From Centropus unirufus (lineage: Eukaryota > Chordata > Aves > Cuculiformes > Centropidae), in the NCBI GenBank assembly GCA_013397695.1, contig VYZI01000020.1, forward strand, positions 2,851,853 through 2,915,852: a stretch of DNA of 64,000 nucleotides, written 5' to 3'. Positions 38,350-49,904 of this stretch are shown here, in pieces; positions within the stretch are counted from its first letter, which is position 1; each line of letters begins with the position of its first letter. Under the pieces are notes generated by a model that was given only the letters and a program-made list of their open reading frames with translations, was not told where the DNA came from and did not search any database. The position numbers and the translations under genes are program-made.

Positions 38350-38550
38350 TTGCTGTTGTTTTACAGCCATCCTCAAGTGAAATCTCTTGCTCATCATTCT
38401 CTATTGGAAGTATTCCACCTTTCCCTAGCACTGCGGCAGTTGCCACGGGGTTTAACCACCTGTTAAACCCTAGGTCATCCACTGTGCTTAGTGAAGGCAG
38501 TTGAAAGGCAGGGATTTCCTCTGGGGAATACTCACTGTGGGTGACAGCAG
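38350..38550 (-). CDS. BBX: Candidate additional BBX exon (201 nt), unproven
   Basis: A 112-codon open minus-strand frame covers this block. With acceptor CCCAGAGCAG|CT (exon start 38550) and donor GCAA|GTAAGC (exon end 38350) the block is exactly 201 nt, phase 1/1. It fits between the exons at 42351 and 36108 without a stop. The product would be an acidic-hydrophobic segment containing THSEYSPEEIPAF and LPIENDEQEISLEDG. Against this, two other AGs lie within 11 nt of the acceptor. Using either CTCCCAG or CACCCACAG puts the exon in a frame with an in-frame stop, which would make it a poison exon. I recall no counterpart in human BBX. Antisense chance coding or exonised intronic DNA is possible. 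Confidence 0.3.
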
Positions 38551-41500
38551 CTGCTCTGGGAGGCAGCAGGCAAGAAAATGAAGCCCCTGTACCTAATGAA
38601 CCATAACTGCATTTCCTCCACATTTCTTGGCATATGCCCTCTCCACTCTCATAAAGTTCCCCATGCTAACGGGCCTAATGGAACAACATTTCAACACGAT
38701 GGTAAGAAAACTAGAACAAACAGATTTGGCTGTACGTTTCTGCCTCTTTCAGAAGGAAGACGCTGTATTTTTAGGTGATGATCTTTGGAACATTATAGCA
38801 TGAGATCTCCAGGCATCTGAACGCTAAACCCTTCTCTGAGCTAAAACCAAGACGAATGCCACAAAGAAGCATCTGTTTTAAGCTGATGCTTTATTTCTAG
38901 TCCTTGAGGTCACAGACAAAAAAATATTGCAGACAATCCCCTTCCCAAATAAAAGCATGCTATGCATTCCTCTCGTTGACTTTCCAAAATGAAAGCTTTA
39001 GTTAAGTGTTTAATGCATAAGTGAGCATTTCTTCACAGTGCAAGGCAGAAATAATGACTATGCCTGTTGCTCATTTTTGCATACAAGTGGATTAGTGACT
39101 CACTGCAGACTGCTGACTCCTGTGTGGTGGGATGTTTTGGCACATATGCCATTGGAAAAGAAGAAAAATAAAAAAGGAAATCAGTCACAGCTCCAGCAAA
39201 TGTCGGAGCAGGCCATCTGCACAGATTCAGTGGAGCTGCATTCTTCAGCCATTTTGTGACACTGTTACTGTATGTGCACACACCCAGTTCAAAATGCTCG
39301 AGGTAGAACTTGCCAAAGCATTACGGCTTGCTAAGTCCTGGTCCCACTGAAGAAAGACCCCCAGGAATTTCAGTGGGAGCACAGTTAGGAGTATGAAAAC
39401 ATCCTGACAATTCTGGCAGTTTGGGTTAGGTGGCACATCAGGCTTCTTGCTGGTATAGGGTAATGACATTTTGACAGAAAATTAACCTAGCACCATACAG
39501 TCCAAAATGAAGTCCAATATTAAGGCATAAAGCTTAGTTAGGGAGGGGAAGAACACCCCAAAACCAACAAAAAAACCCACATTTCTCCATCTTTATTCAC
39601 CTAACACCCTGAGGAAGTTTTAGAGCGCAGCACTCCAAACTGTTCTCCACAATGTTATTGAGTAGGCACTGATCTGTAGACTGCAAAAATTAAGTACTTA
39701 TTTGAGAACTGGGAGTGCCTCAGAATGATTCTACACATGCTCATTCAGAAAAAACAGAATAATTTTCGAGAGTGTTTACTAAACCTGCCTCTAGTGATTA
39801 TTATCTGTTGTTTGGAAACCTCTAGAGGCCCCAGCCACCAGAAGGCACTCTTTCTGCTGGATATCTCTTCCTTACAGACAGAGACAACCCCAAGGAAGAG
39901 GAAAGCAGCAGAAATAACTCCACACAACATGGTAATGCACAGCACTGCGAAGTTAGTCTCCTACATCCTGACAGTGTCACAACAAGACTACATTGACCCT
40001 TCATGGTTCAGGCTCACCACCTTACAAGATACTGCCTTTGTTTAATTCTGATGGTGTGAAAAAACAAGATTATTAAACAAACCCCAGAACCATTTCAAAC
40101 CAAGCTCTTTCCTTTGGCACACTATGCCGTTTTCATTTCCTGCATGTATTGCAGGAGCCTGGTTTGCAGACCAGTGAGCTTAACACCTTCGGAGGAGGTC
40201 AGTATTCTCTAACCATCTTTGGACTCACCCCAGTTCACAAGCAAGCCATCACCACAATGAGGCTGAATGGCCTGTCAGTGCACCACAAATTAAATTGAGG
40301 ATTCAGCTTAATGAATGTTATGCTCAGCTGGAACAGTTTCCCTACTAAGCTAGTAAGCTTACTTGTATGTAATTTGGTTTAGGTTGTTTCAAAGCCACAA
40401 CTTGCATCCTAACAACATAAAACAAATTAAAATCAACGCATCACCACGGAATATTTACTTTTTAGCAATCTTCCTTTTCCAAAAGCAAAATCATTTGTGG
40501 GAAGCTTTTTCAGCTACTGCCTATTGAGAGCTAAACATCATTCTCCATGGAGCTGGAGTGACTGACAAAAGCTGACAGCTCGCCCAGCTAACTTGAGTGA
40601 ATTCAGCATTTGTTGAAATAAGGAGCAGATATCACTAGCTCTGTCTGGATTTAGTTTGGGGCTGTGGTTAGATGTTCACTACAGAAACAGCAGTGTCACG
40701 ATCAGATATTCCTGCCCTGGGGCTGCTTGTTGCAACCCCACAGTTCAGCTGGTGGAGAAGTTCATGTGACTGTTTACCATCTGCTTCAGCGCAAAATCAG
40801 CTGGCTTGAAGAGCCTTTACTGCCAGCTAGAGGCAAATGTTCCATGGCATCCTCCTCAAGGCTGTGCCAAAACTGCTCGGATCAGGCTTGTAACCTGCCT
40901 GCAGTTACATTTCTGACTTTCCCTTAAGACATGGCCAAATCAACTCCTATGTTTTTTAAGCAATGTGAACAAGAATAAAAACTAAGCTATCGCACATGAA
41001 CCTAACCAAAAGCCAGAGCCCAGTTCTAGGCTACTAGATTTGAGGTAGCATTCAGGCATGCCTTTCCCAAACAACGCAAGACCTGCAAAAGTTTTGGATG
41101 CACAGACACTTGAATAAGTAAATACAGTAGTGAGAAATCCAAAGAGGTGCCATTACAACTTCAACTGCCAGACCAGAGTAGAGAAGGATATCTTGCTCCC
41201 AACAGATGTTGCTTAATTAACCACAGTATTATCACACTATAAAGCAATTCATTCGCGCTCATTGAAGTTCTGTCAGATACATACTATGAAGAAAAATGAA
41301 AGGCATTTGAAGTCAGAACTCACTTGGTATTTGCACAAGTCTAATTTTGCAAAAGTGACTGTGCAACATCTAATTATATAAATACAAAAATCAATACCAA
41401 AATTGGCAGGCACTAGAAAAGAACAGCTGCTCAATCCTGCATACTATAATGTGATTATTTGCGAAGCACTCAAAAGGCATGGATCTAATTCAGGGTCACC

Positions 41501-42350
41501 TGGCTAAAATAGCTGTATTAGATCTGAAAACCTGTCAGTCACTGGAACTACCACAGTAGCAGAAAAGGAAACCAGTTTCACGTTGTGGACTGTGCATAAT
41601 GAGGATTTTTTTGAGCATCCTTTTGTCTTGTAGAATTACTGGTAGATCATTCCTTCATTTTGCAATGCTTCTGTACTGTATGTATCTGCATCAGTATTTC
41701 CGTCACAGTATAAAAGCAGTTTTCCCTCGCATATTCTCACTTCTCTAGACCTGTGTGTCACAGGTTGTTTGTATGCAAACTAGTGAAATGTGCAATGAGA
41801 GCCTCATGCCTTGGAGCCTCAGCAATGAAGCTGGCTATGGGATTGGGTTTCCTGTCCTCTAAGCTTTATGACATTCTTGCTTCAAACTTACAATAGACAG
41901 CTAAAATCTCAATGGAAAAAAAAATTCTAAATCTTTCGTCCAGACATTCTATAGAGCCTAAAATTACAGTGAAATGCAAACTGGCATAAAACTATATTTT
42001 GAAAAATATCAAAATGTAACCTTTTGATCATCTGCCTTTTTCCCCCCAGTTTTCTTCTAGAAAATACGTCAAATCCACTTATGTCACAAACAATGATGAT
42101 TTTGATAAATTTGCTTTCTGAGGAATATATTTAATGTACAAACTCTAACCAGTTCTACTCAGCATGAAAATCAGGACTCATGAGTACAGCCTGAAAACTA
42201 ACCCAGGTGAGAACCAACTAACTTCAGTGCTAGAATGTTCTCTTTGACTTCACACTTTTCACACATTAACGGTGAAGTAATCAAGTATCAATTCCTCAGC
42301 TTGTCATAGTATTGTTGTTGCATAAGAATGTACTGCATGTGGTAATTTAC

Positions 42351-42499
42351 CTTTGCTGGATTTTGGTTGTTCGGATGAGCTGCTTCCAACCTTTCTCTTT
42401 TTCCTTGGAACAGATGAATTTTTCCTGTCAAAGGTAATAGGACTGTATTGAGGGAGGCTGTTGAATTTCTTTGCAAATTCTTCTTCCAACTTTGCTAAG
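42351..42499 (-). CDS. BBX: BBX exon with PRKKRKV nuclear-localisation-type motif
   Basis: This exon of 149 nt is entered in phase 2 after CCCCTTTAG (a second AG five bases on would break the frame) and left in phase 1 at AGCAAAG|GTAAAT. It encodes AKLEEEFAKKFNSLPQYSP, then ITFDRK, then VPRKKRKV and a serine-rich tail SSSSEQPKSSK. PRKKRKV fits the classical monopartite importin-alpha signal (K-K/R-x-K/R), so nuclear import is a reasonable inference for this transcription factor. The NSLPQYSP.TFDRK core matches the mammalian protein as remembered. Confidence 0.96.
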
Positions 42500-45400
42500 C
42501 TAAAGGGGAAACAAAATCAATCAAATTAAACGTAACTCCATTTCTGGAGGAAAAAACCCTCAACATTTTTTAGGAGCACGTGTGCATATATACATACCTG
42601 TCTACATAGAGAGAGGGGGAAAGAGATAAGTGCGCACACACTGTAAACATCAAACCAATATATATTGATCTATTGAGAATGTACACTCCAGCTTCTGCAT
42701 TTGTAACTCCATACAAATTGATTACTTGCATATATTAAAATTAGAACCCCCCCCCCATCATGCTAGTGATATTTAGCTCTGTTTGCTGCACAGATTCATG
42801 CAGATTTGTCTGTTCTGTGAGGGGAACGGAAAAAAGACAATAAGAACCAAACTGATGAATCACATAAGGGCATCACACAGAAGTCCTTATACCAGAATAA
42901 AAACAACAACAATTCAAACTGGAAGAAAAATTTCAAACTATTCAGTCTTCTGGAGATATTGAAGTACCTGATGCTTTGTGGCGGGAATTAGCCTTGCATT
43001 TGTTGCGAGGGACTTAATTTCCTCCCCTCAGATTTTATTTGTTGCAAGATTAAATTCAACTAGCTCACACTTTCAGGACAAACAACATCCCTCACACTTC
43101 AGCCCCACCTGAATGACTATAAGTAGCTTTACCTACAGCTCAAGAAATCCATGGTACCTTTGTTTCTACTAAGCAGATGAAAACAAACCACTTGAACGGG
43201 AAGGTACGGCATGGCATTTCTGGCGGCAACGACTACACTGTCTTGTATAAGCACTCTATTCCAGTAAATTTTTGCAGCCAGGAGGAGCATAGGAAGGAAT
43301 TCTATTTTAATAAAAGGCAAGGCGAGCAGCTAGGCAGATTATAAATGGCAACGTCAGTGACAGGGGAACAATGATATTTGCTACTTGTCTTTAATTCTGT
43401 TTGCTATGAAAAACTGGAACTTAACAAAAGTTGGCCCGGCTGTTGGAGGGATGGCACTTACACACTGTGTGCTCGGAAGTACCTCAAGAAATATGATGTT
43501 TCTCCCCGCTCTCTGAAGCAGCACTTCAAACAAATTACATTCTGAAAGCTTTGGTACACAGAATGATACTTCATTTTATTTCTATAATCATTACTTCTTC
43601 CCATAAACAATCTTCCATCCTAAAATAAGAGCCATGGGTCTTGGCAGACCGTGCATGATGGAGTTTGTTTTGGGGTTTTGCTTGTGCGTTCACCTGTTTT
43701 GTTTTGGTTTTATATCACAAAGATCTGACATGAGTGGTGCTCGGTACTTCTACCTTTCTCTTCCACATGGATCTTCCCTGACAACCAGAAACAAGTTGAT
43801 TTTCTGCTCTTTCAGCTATCATGCAACTTCATCCTCTGCCCCAGCTCCTCTCCCACTGCCTGTTGCCACCTGCCTCATCTCTTGCCCCAAGGGCATATGA
43901 GAGGCAGCAGCTCCAATTAGGAAGGACCTACCCTGAAAGCGGAGGAGCTGCCACCCTGGCTAGTAATTTACTGCTTGTGCAACATGGAGGCAGTGGAGAA
44001 CAATGGTAGTGATTAATTATTAATAAAAATATAATAAATTAACATTTTCCTGAGTTTTCAGAGCATCTCACGAGCCTGGTCAGGCACACATAGCTGAGTG
44101 AGGTCTTCCTACCACGCAGCCTAGTCCTGCCCGGAGATGCATGCAGGCAAAGCACTGCTCAGCAAAGGAATGGGCTGCACATGGACAAAGCACATTTGAC
44201 AGGGATCATTGAGGAAGTGTGGGCAACTACCGATGGAGAAGAAGGTAAGAGAACAAAGGGAGAAAGACAATATTCCAAAGGGGTGAGGACCTTTCCCCCT
44301 GCACACACACAAAATGAGCCTGAAAGGTGATGTTGAAGGGAGCAGAAAGAGAAGGAGCAGGTAGAGGTAAAACCAGCTCTTCAAGTAGCCAGAAGTCAGG
44401 TACTGCAATGAACAAGGATAATGGATACTTTCTCCACCACTTGCACTCCACAAATTAATGATTCTGCCTTTACAGAGTTCACTAAGTAATATTCATTAAT
44501 GATGTGACTGAACCAAGAAGCAAGACTGGCAAATATGTATTTTCCCCATCCAGCCAGCTAATGATGGCAGAACAGTATTTCTCAGATGGATTAATTATTT
44601 ACACAATTTTCCCAGCTACTTTGAATACATCATTTGTAACTACATTTTTTTGGTTAGCATTAATTTTCACACCATTAGGTATAAAAAGTTCTCAACCGTT
44701 AAAATAATAGTAATAAAAAATACTGAACTTATATACAATGCATTAAAAATACAAGAGGCGTTTCATTAATATTTCCAAGCAAATAAGCTTGAACATTTTA
44801 ATCAATTTAATATCTTTGCCTTAAAAGTGATCAGCAGCTGAATTTCACATAGGCTAGGTTATAAAAAGACCTACCACAAGTCTGCACAAAAGAAACGCAT
44901 TAAAATTTTAAGCATGAAGTGTGGAAAATCTACTCTTTTTTTAATTCATTTTCACTCTCGGAATGCAGATAACTGGCAGTTCTCTAGAATTTGCAAGTGA
45001 GTATGAATGGTTAAGTAGATTTAACAACTATGCCTGCAGTTAAACAAATCTCTAATACTCTAACAAAAATTGTTATTCATACGCTAGAGAAGTAATTCTG
45101 AGTGGCCTTGCTAAATTTTAATGAGTTTGTAATCTTTAATTATTCTTCTGATACATGTAGTTTCCTCATGGTATGTAAGAACAGTTTAAATATCTCGTCT
45201 TTACAATGGAAAAATGATATATTTATCATAATTATTTGCCAATATTAAAAACACTGTTTGCTCTTCCTCTCTACGCAGTCTCTCCAAATAGGAAAAGAGA
45301 TCTGTTCTTTCTAGTCCAAGTCTGTTTATGATGACTGAATGCCTACACAGAACTTTAAATATCGCTTCCAAAGTGCTCTGAAAATATAAATAACCCTTCT

Positions 45401-45702
45401 CACCACCTCTTGAGTGGGTAAACATTGTGTGTTTTTTTTTAGAATTAAGTAAATAATGTCATTCAAATCCGTTTACGGTTGTGTAAACCTGGAAGGATCT
45501 CAAAGGAATTACTTTGGTACACAAACAACAGGTATATAGAGGATGACTCAGCCTTACGGGGTATGTAATCTTCAGGAATTCTGTCTAATTGGGATTATTT
45601 TGCTGTTGGATGCAGTTCACTTAGCTGCAATGAGGAGAACTCATTCTTAGGTTACCAAGCTGACCTAACTCAAGCTTTGAGTGGTGTTAAGCTACAACTT
45701 AC
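42500..45702 (-). other. BBX: BBX intron (3.2 kb)
   Basis: The intron runs from donor GTAAGT (45702), a perfect consensus, to acceptor TTTAG (42500). It contains a run of ten C at 42747-42756. No other gene or named repeat was recognised. Confidence 0.9.
42747..42756 (+). repeat. C10 homopolymer
   Basis: Ten consecutive C bases in a BBX intron (G10 on the transcribed minus strand). It is a likely length-variable site and prone to sequencing error. Confidence 0.9.
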
Positions 45703-45841
45703 CCAAAAACAAACTCTTCCTTTGGCTTAGTCTTCTTCAATTTTTTGTTCCCACTTGTCCCACTTTGGGAAAAAGCCCAGTTTTCTTCATTCCAGCATCC
45801 TTCATGATCTGAGGAGTTGCCTTTTCCTGAGCTTCTTTTTC
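45703..45841 (-). CDS. BBX: BBX exon (KRSSGKGNSSDHEG...)
   Basis: This exon of 139 nt follows the acceptor TTCATCCCAG. It is entered in phase 1 and left in phase 2 at TTTTTGG|GTAAGT. It encodes KRSSGKGNSSDHEGCWNEE, then WAFSQSGTSGNKKLKK and TKPKEEFVFG. Nearly every residue matches the mammalian protein as I remember it, so it is under strong constraint. It is rich in Gly/Ser/Lys and probably disordered. No stop or frameshift is present. Confidence 0.97.
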
Positions 45842-46677
45842 CTGGGATGAAGGCAGAAAATTGTTTCTCATCTTTAGAAAACATGCCAAAACAAAGTAGG
45901 CTCAGAAGGGGCTTGCGCACTCATTCAATACTGCAACTTATGATGCTCGACCTTCTTGAAGGGGTTACAAAACGTTATTCATTTCAAAATGGACAAGGAT
46001 GGCAACTATTTTCTCCCTCCCCGCTGGTTATTACACTACCTCTAAAGTCAGGATCAGTTGAGATATAAAGGAGGAAAAAGAGATGAGCAGATTTAAAGGG
46101 ATAAACTTCCCTGAATTACAAGCACCTTTTTCTTTCTCAACTGTTCTAATGACACATATATCTACTAACTGGAAAAATACATTTCAAGACATCTCACTGA
46201 CAGCTTCTGGAGATTATTGAAAATTTATCCTTGGGGTAAAACATTCTTGCTTGCCATCTAGAGCAAAAACTAACAACCAAAGCAAAAGCAGAACACGGTT
46301 GCCTCTTGTAAGACTGAGCATGATACTCACGCCAACCAGAGTTATTTATACAGAAACAAGTCAATTTTTCAGGGTTACATACAATGCAAGTCCCGCACAC
46401 ATCTATCAACAGGCCAACAAATTAACTAACAAAGCCCTTGGTCAGAGAGCCAAATCTCTGATCATGAAAGATAAAATGGTAGAGGTCAAGAGCTTGAAAG
46501 TAGGAACACAAATGGCAGGACCAGAGAAGACCTGCCATGGACCACAGAGTCCGACCAGACAGCATTCTCACCACACACTGCTCAAACTTCAGTTTAAACA
46601 TGGACTTTTGTACTTTTTCCTACTCCAGGCAGGCTTTTGGGGTTCATGCTGCAAACAAAACACTCGAAGCCACCCAC
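45842..46677 (-). other. BBX: BBX intron (0.84 kb)
   Basis: The intron runs between donor GTGGGT (46677) and acceptor CCCAG (45842). The plus-strand open frame at 46251-46736 crosses the exon border and is not a gene. Confidence 0.9.
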
Positions 46678-47593
46678 CTCTGTCCACGTTAGCGCGCAGA
46701 GACGTGAGCATACCCTCTGACACCAGAGTTTTATAAAGAGCACCTTTGCAAGATCTCTCCGATTTCCTGGAACCACAGGTTTCTATCTTTTTAACACAGT
46801 CACTGTCCTCAGTTTTGACCTGCTCCGGTAAGCTCTGGGGTACCACCTCCTCTGTTGGGGTCAGTGGTTCCACTTTAATGTTATCAGCAGCCTCACAGGG
46901 TACTTCCTTGCTGGGTGTAATACTAAGGAAATCAGGAGGCTTGGATTCTTTGGTGGCCTCTGGGGGTTTCTCCTTCGATGTTTTCTTCTCTTTCGATTTC
47001 ACTTTTTTCTTTGGTGATTTTGTATCCAACATACTTTCCTTCACATTTGAGATAGGGCGGGTTTTTTTGCGGGGAGTTTCTCCGAGTCTCTCAGCACCCC
47101 AGTCCCCCTTTGCAACAGCTTCAATTGTATACATTACACTCTCAATGTCCGACTCGGAGGACTGCCTCTTTTTACAAGGCTTCTTAGGGGTGGATTTTTC
47201 ATTTGTGTGCCGGTCCAACTTATTTTTTTTCTTTTTCTTCTTTACCTTTTCTGGCTTTATCCCGAGGATACTCATGTCAGCCATTGAAAACTCTGGAGAA
47301 TAGCACATGTCCATTAGGTTATCATTTCTCTCAAAAGGATTTCTCTCCATTGCAAGACTTGTAAAATCTCTGCATTTTGCAGTTTCTGATTCCTCCGTTT
47401 TTGACTTATCCCAGTTTTGAATCTTCTCTATGTCTATTTGTTCTACTTTCCCTTTACAGGAGTCTCTTATTATTGTTTTCTCCAGTTCTTCTACTTCCAT
47501 TTCCTCTGAAACTTCCTTTCCCACAACTTGTGGTGCTTCCACTTTTGTTTTCCCAGGTTCTTTCATTTTTACTCCTTCTGAAGCAAGGCACAT
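46678..47593 (-). CDS. BBX: BBX large lysine-rich exon
   Basis: The exon of 916 nt begins directly after the acceptor TTGTTTTAG with MCLASEG; that ATG is internal, not the start codon. It ends in phase 1 at GACAGAG|GTGGGT. It encodes 305 residues. Residues 1-110 are acidic-basic and poorly conserved, with repeated E/K. Residues 113-125 (KPEKVKKKKKKNK) form a lysine run. Then come KKRQSSESDIESV and YTIEAVAKGDWG (141-166). There are two SUMO-type psi-K-x-E sites, IKVE (239-242) and VKTE (259-262). The end, KIETCGSRKSERSCKG followed by ALYKTLVSEGMLTSLRANVDR, is almost invariant compared with mammals as remembered. Low-complexity composition suggests disorder. The HMG box lies in exons outside the window. 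Confidence 0.97.
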
Positions 47594-49823
47594 CTAAAAC
47601 AAGTTTAATAATAGTCGCATGAAACAAACATCGACTGTTAATGTTACTTACCTATGTTAACAGGAGAGGCATTAATTACCCAGGGAATCCCTCTGGCATC
47701 TCATTTCAGGAAAGCAAACTATGCTAAAAGGAAATACTTAAAAATACACTGAAACTGATGTAACCTGATGATGGTTAAGTGCTAGAACAGGGCTGGGTGG
47801 TTGTACAGCTCTACTGAAAAAACAACTCCAACTCATCTCACTGGTCTTTCCTTTGATGATCCTTTAAGTACCATTCACAGAAGCTGGAAACCCACTGCCA
47901 CATTGATTTTCAGGACACTCTAAACACAACGGAATGATACAGTATCTCTCATTATTGCCACAGACAAGTCACTTGAACTCTCTCATGCTGATCCCCTTTC
48001 AACTCATCCTATGTCCCTATGTACAGCTCTTCCCTCCGTTTTCCAAATGGTGCTGAAGAGGGAGAAAAAGTTAACTGAACTGCAGTAATGAAGATTATTT
48101 TCTTTCACTCGAACATGCAAAATAATTTGTAAGGTAGCAAAAAAAGTCTTCCAAATCTTTTTTTTTCTCACGTCAGAGACTTAGTTTGCAAAGAACTGCA
48201 AAGCAGCAGTGGTTGCCATGGTTATTTCCTCCTGGAGATAACACTAATGGAAACCAAACCCCTCATACTGTCTGAGGAACAGCGATGTTCAAAAAAGGAG
48301 CAGCAAGAAGGTTCTTAAACTGCCAATGTTCCTGCAGCACTGATTTGAAGATCCTCTCTGTTTCAGGTCACCTGTAAGCTACACTCCCGCTGCTGCAGAG
48401 GGTAGTCCTTCACAGCACCAAGCAGCTGCCCTTGGGAAGACGTGCTTTCTTCTTGCTCTCCCTCTCAAAGCCCCCAAGCTGAACTCCCAGGGCTATTTTG
48501 TTTTTAAAATAAATGACAACCAAACAAACACCTGGAGCAAAGCCAGACAGAAGAGGCTTACTTTGAACCAGACTTCAGGAGCTTCCCTATCTTGCAGCTC
48601 AGCGCATGGGCCACACAGTCAGTATGGATGTACCCTCCCAGTCACTGGGTTCTTTTTAGGTCAAACTTGGATTTCTCATATTTGTAAATTCTTTTTTCCT
48701 TGCAAACTAAAAATATTTCTTACAACAATAAATGTATGAGCATAACACCAATGACAGATTGCTTTGTAGTAAGCCTCCAAAATTCTTGCTGCACGGAGTA
48801 GAAACTCCTGGTCTGTTTCAGGTCAAGCTAGGTTAAGCACTGGAAATACGGGAGCTCAGGTAGCACAGTGTCTATTAGGAAGCCGGTTAAATTATGCAGA
48901 GAGCCCCACAACTGTGCTGAGCGGGGATCTTGGTACTAAGGTATTTCTGTGACTTTTTAACTGCACTGCAATGTAAACAGCCTGTGATTTCAAAAGCTAA
49001 AGGTCAATCTTTAAAATGCAACCCAGTGGATAGTGGTATTTTGTCAATTTGTCACCAACAGATTACTTTTTGTTCATGTCTTTGCTTCTGCTGCAGTAGC
49101 CAACAGTACAGAGGGCTGTGGATATGGCTATAAAAAAGCAACTTCTGTTTTGTGAGCTTTAAATAAACTTGTAATTCAGTCTTTAAGAGTGGGAAAGCTT
49201 AAAAAAAGCTTAGAAACAAAAGAAAGGCACTATTTCAATAAGTGGCCGTTGGTTTTAACTGTTCCCAGAAAGAGGACCTGCTGAGAGCATAACAGAGTAT
49301 CATAGCAGAGTTTCTACAGAAGGTGCTGACCTATTTTATTCCCCACTTCAAAAAACAGCAGGCCTGAAAATGAAAAAAATTAAATAAATAAAAAAACCCC
49401 AAACGGCAGCAACTAAGAACCTTTAACAGGAATTTGTAATGGCAATGCCCCGAGCCCTGATCTGAGAAACAGATAAACCCATTCCTTCCAGTCCTTGAGC
49501 CCCCTGGCAAAACCAAACAGTAAAAGCTGCAAACCTTAAAACAAGGCACTGAAACAATTTCAGTGGTGGTGGAAAAATGCCTTTGACACCATGGACTGGT
49601 GATTCCTAGTTGCAGCACAGACTTTTAGAAACCTCCACGTTCATGGCTAGTCTGGGGAAATCCTGACTTGTGGCACACAAGCCACAATAATTTAGGCTTC
49701 TATAAGCAACGGCGTAATTATAACTGTAGCACTGTTTCACCTTCCAGACTGCAGCAATCAACATCATTAGCTTCCCTGCCCCACTGCACCCGTACTAATT
49801 AGTCACCAGTATTTTAATATTAC
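47594..49823 (-). other. BBX: BBX intron (2.2 kb)
   Basis: The intron runs between donor GTAATA (49823) and acceptor TTTTAG (47594). No gene or named repeat was recognised. Confidence 0.9.
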
Positions 49824-49904
49824 CTCTGCCAGCTGAAATAATGCTGATGTTCCACACGGTTTTGTTAAATCAGACGGACCTGAATGAGATGTACTTGAAG
49901 AAAT
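49824..49904 (-). CDS. BBX: BBX 81-nt repeat exon, copy 4
   Basis: The exon follows TTTTTCTTAG and is left at GCAGAG|GTAATA. It is phase 0/0 and 27 codons long. It starts ISSSTSHSGPSD and ends CGTSALFQLAE. It shares 16 of 27 residues with copy 3, mostly the first six and the last eight residues. As I recall human BBX, there are two such units (an ISSSTS unit and an ISSNTS unit) before MCLASEG. Copy 3 resembles the second of these, so copy 4 appears to be an additional unit. The donor lacks G at +5, so efficiency may be moderate. Confidence 0.88.

Larger units (their letters stand above)
36195..42350 (-). other. BBX: BBX intron (6.2 kb) with LTR and candidate exon
   Basis: The intron runs from donor GTAAAT (42350) to acceptor TAG (36195). 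It holds the solo LTR at 36501-37018, a short LTR-like scrap at about 38049-38085, and the candidate 201-nt exon at 38350-38550. The rest shows nothing I can name. Confidence 0.85.

Noticed and set aside
46746..47303. 185-codon plus-strand open frame
   Set aside because: It lies exactly antisense to the large BBX exon. Its Phe/Ser/Leu-rich composition is the mirror of Lys/Glu/Ser codons on the coding strand.
47591..47593. ATG at the start of the 916-nt exon as a translation start
   Set aside because: It directly follows a splice acceptor, and the upstream exons join in phase 0; it is an internal methionine codon.
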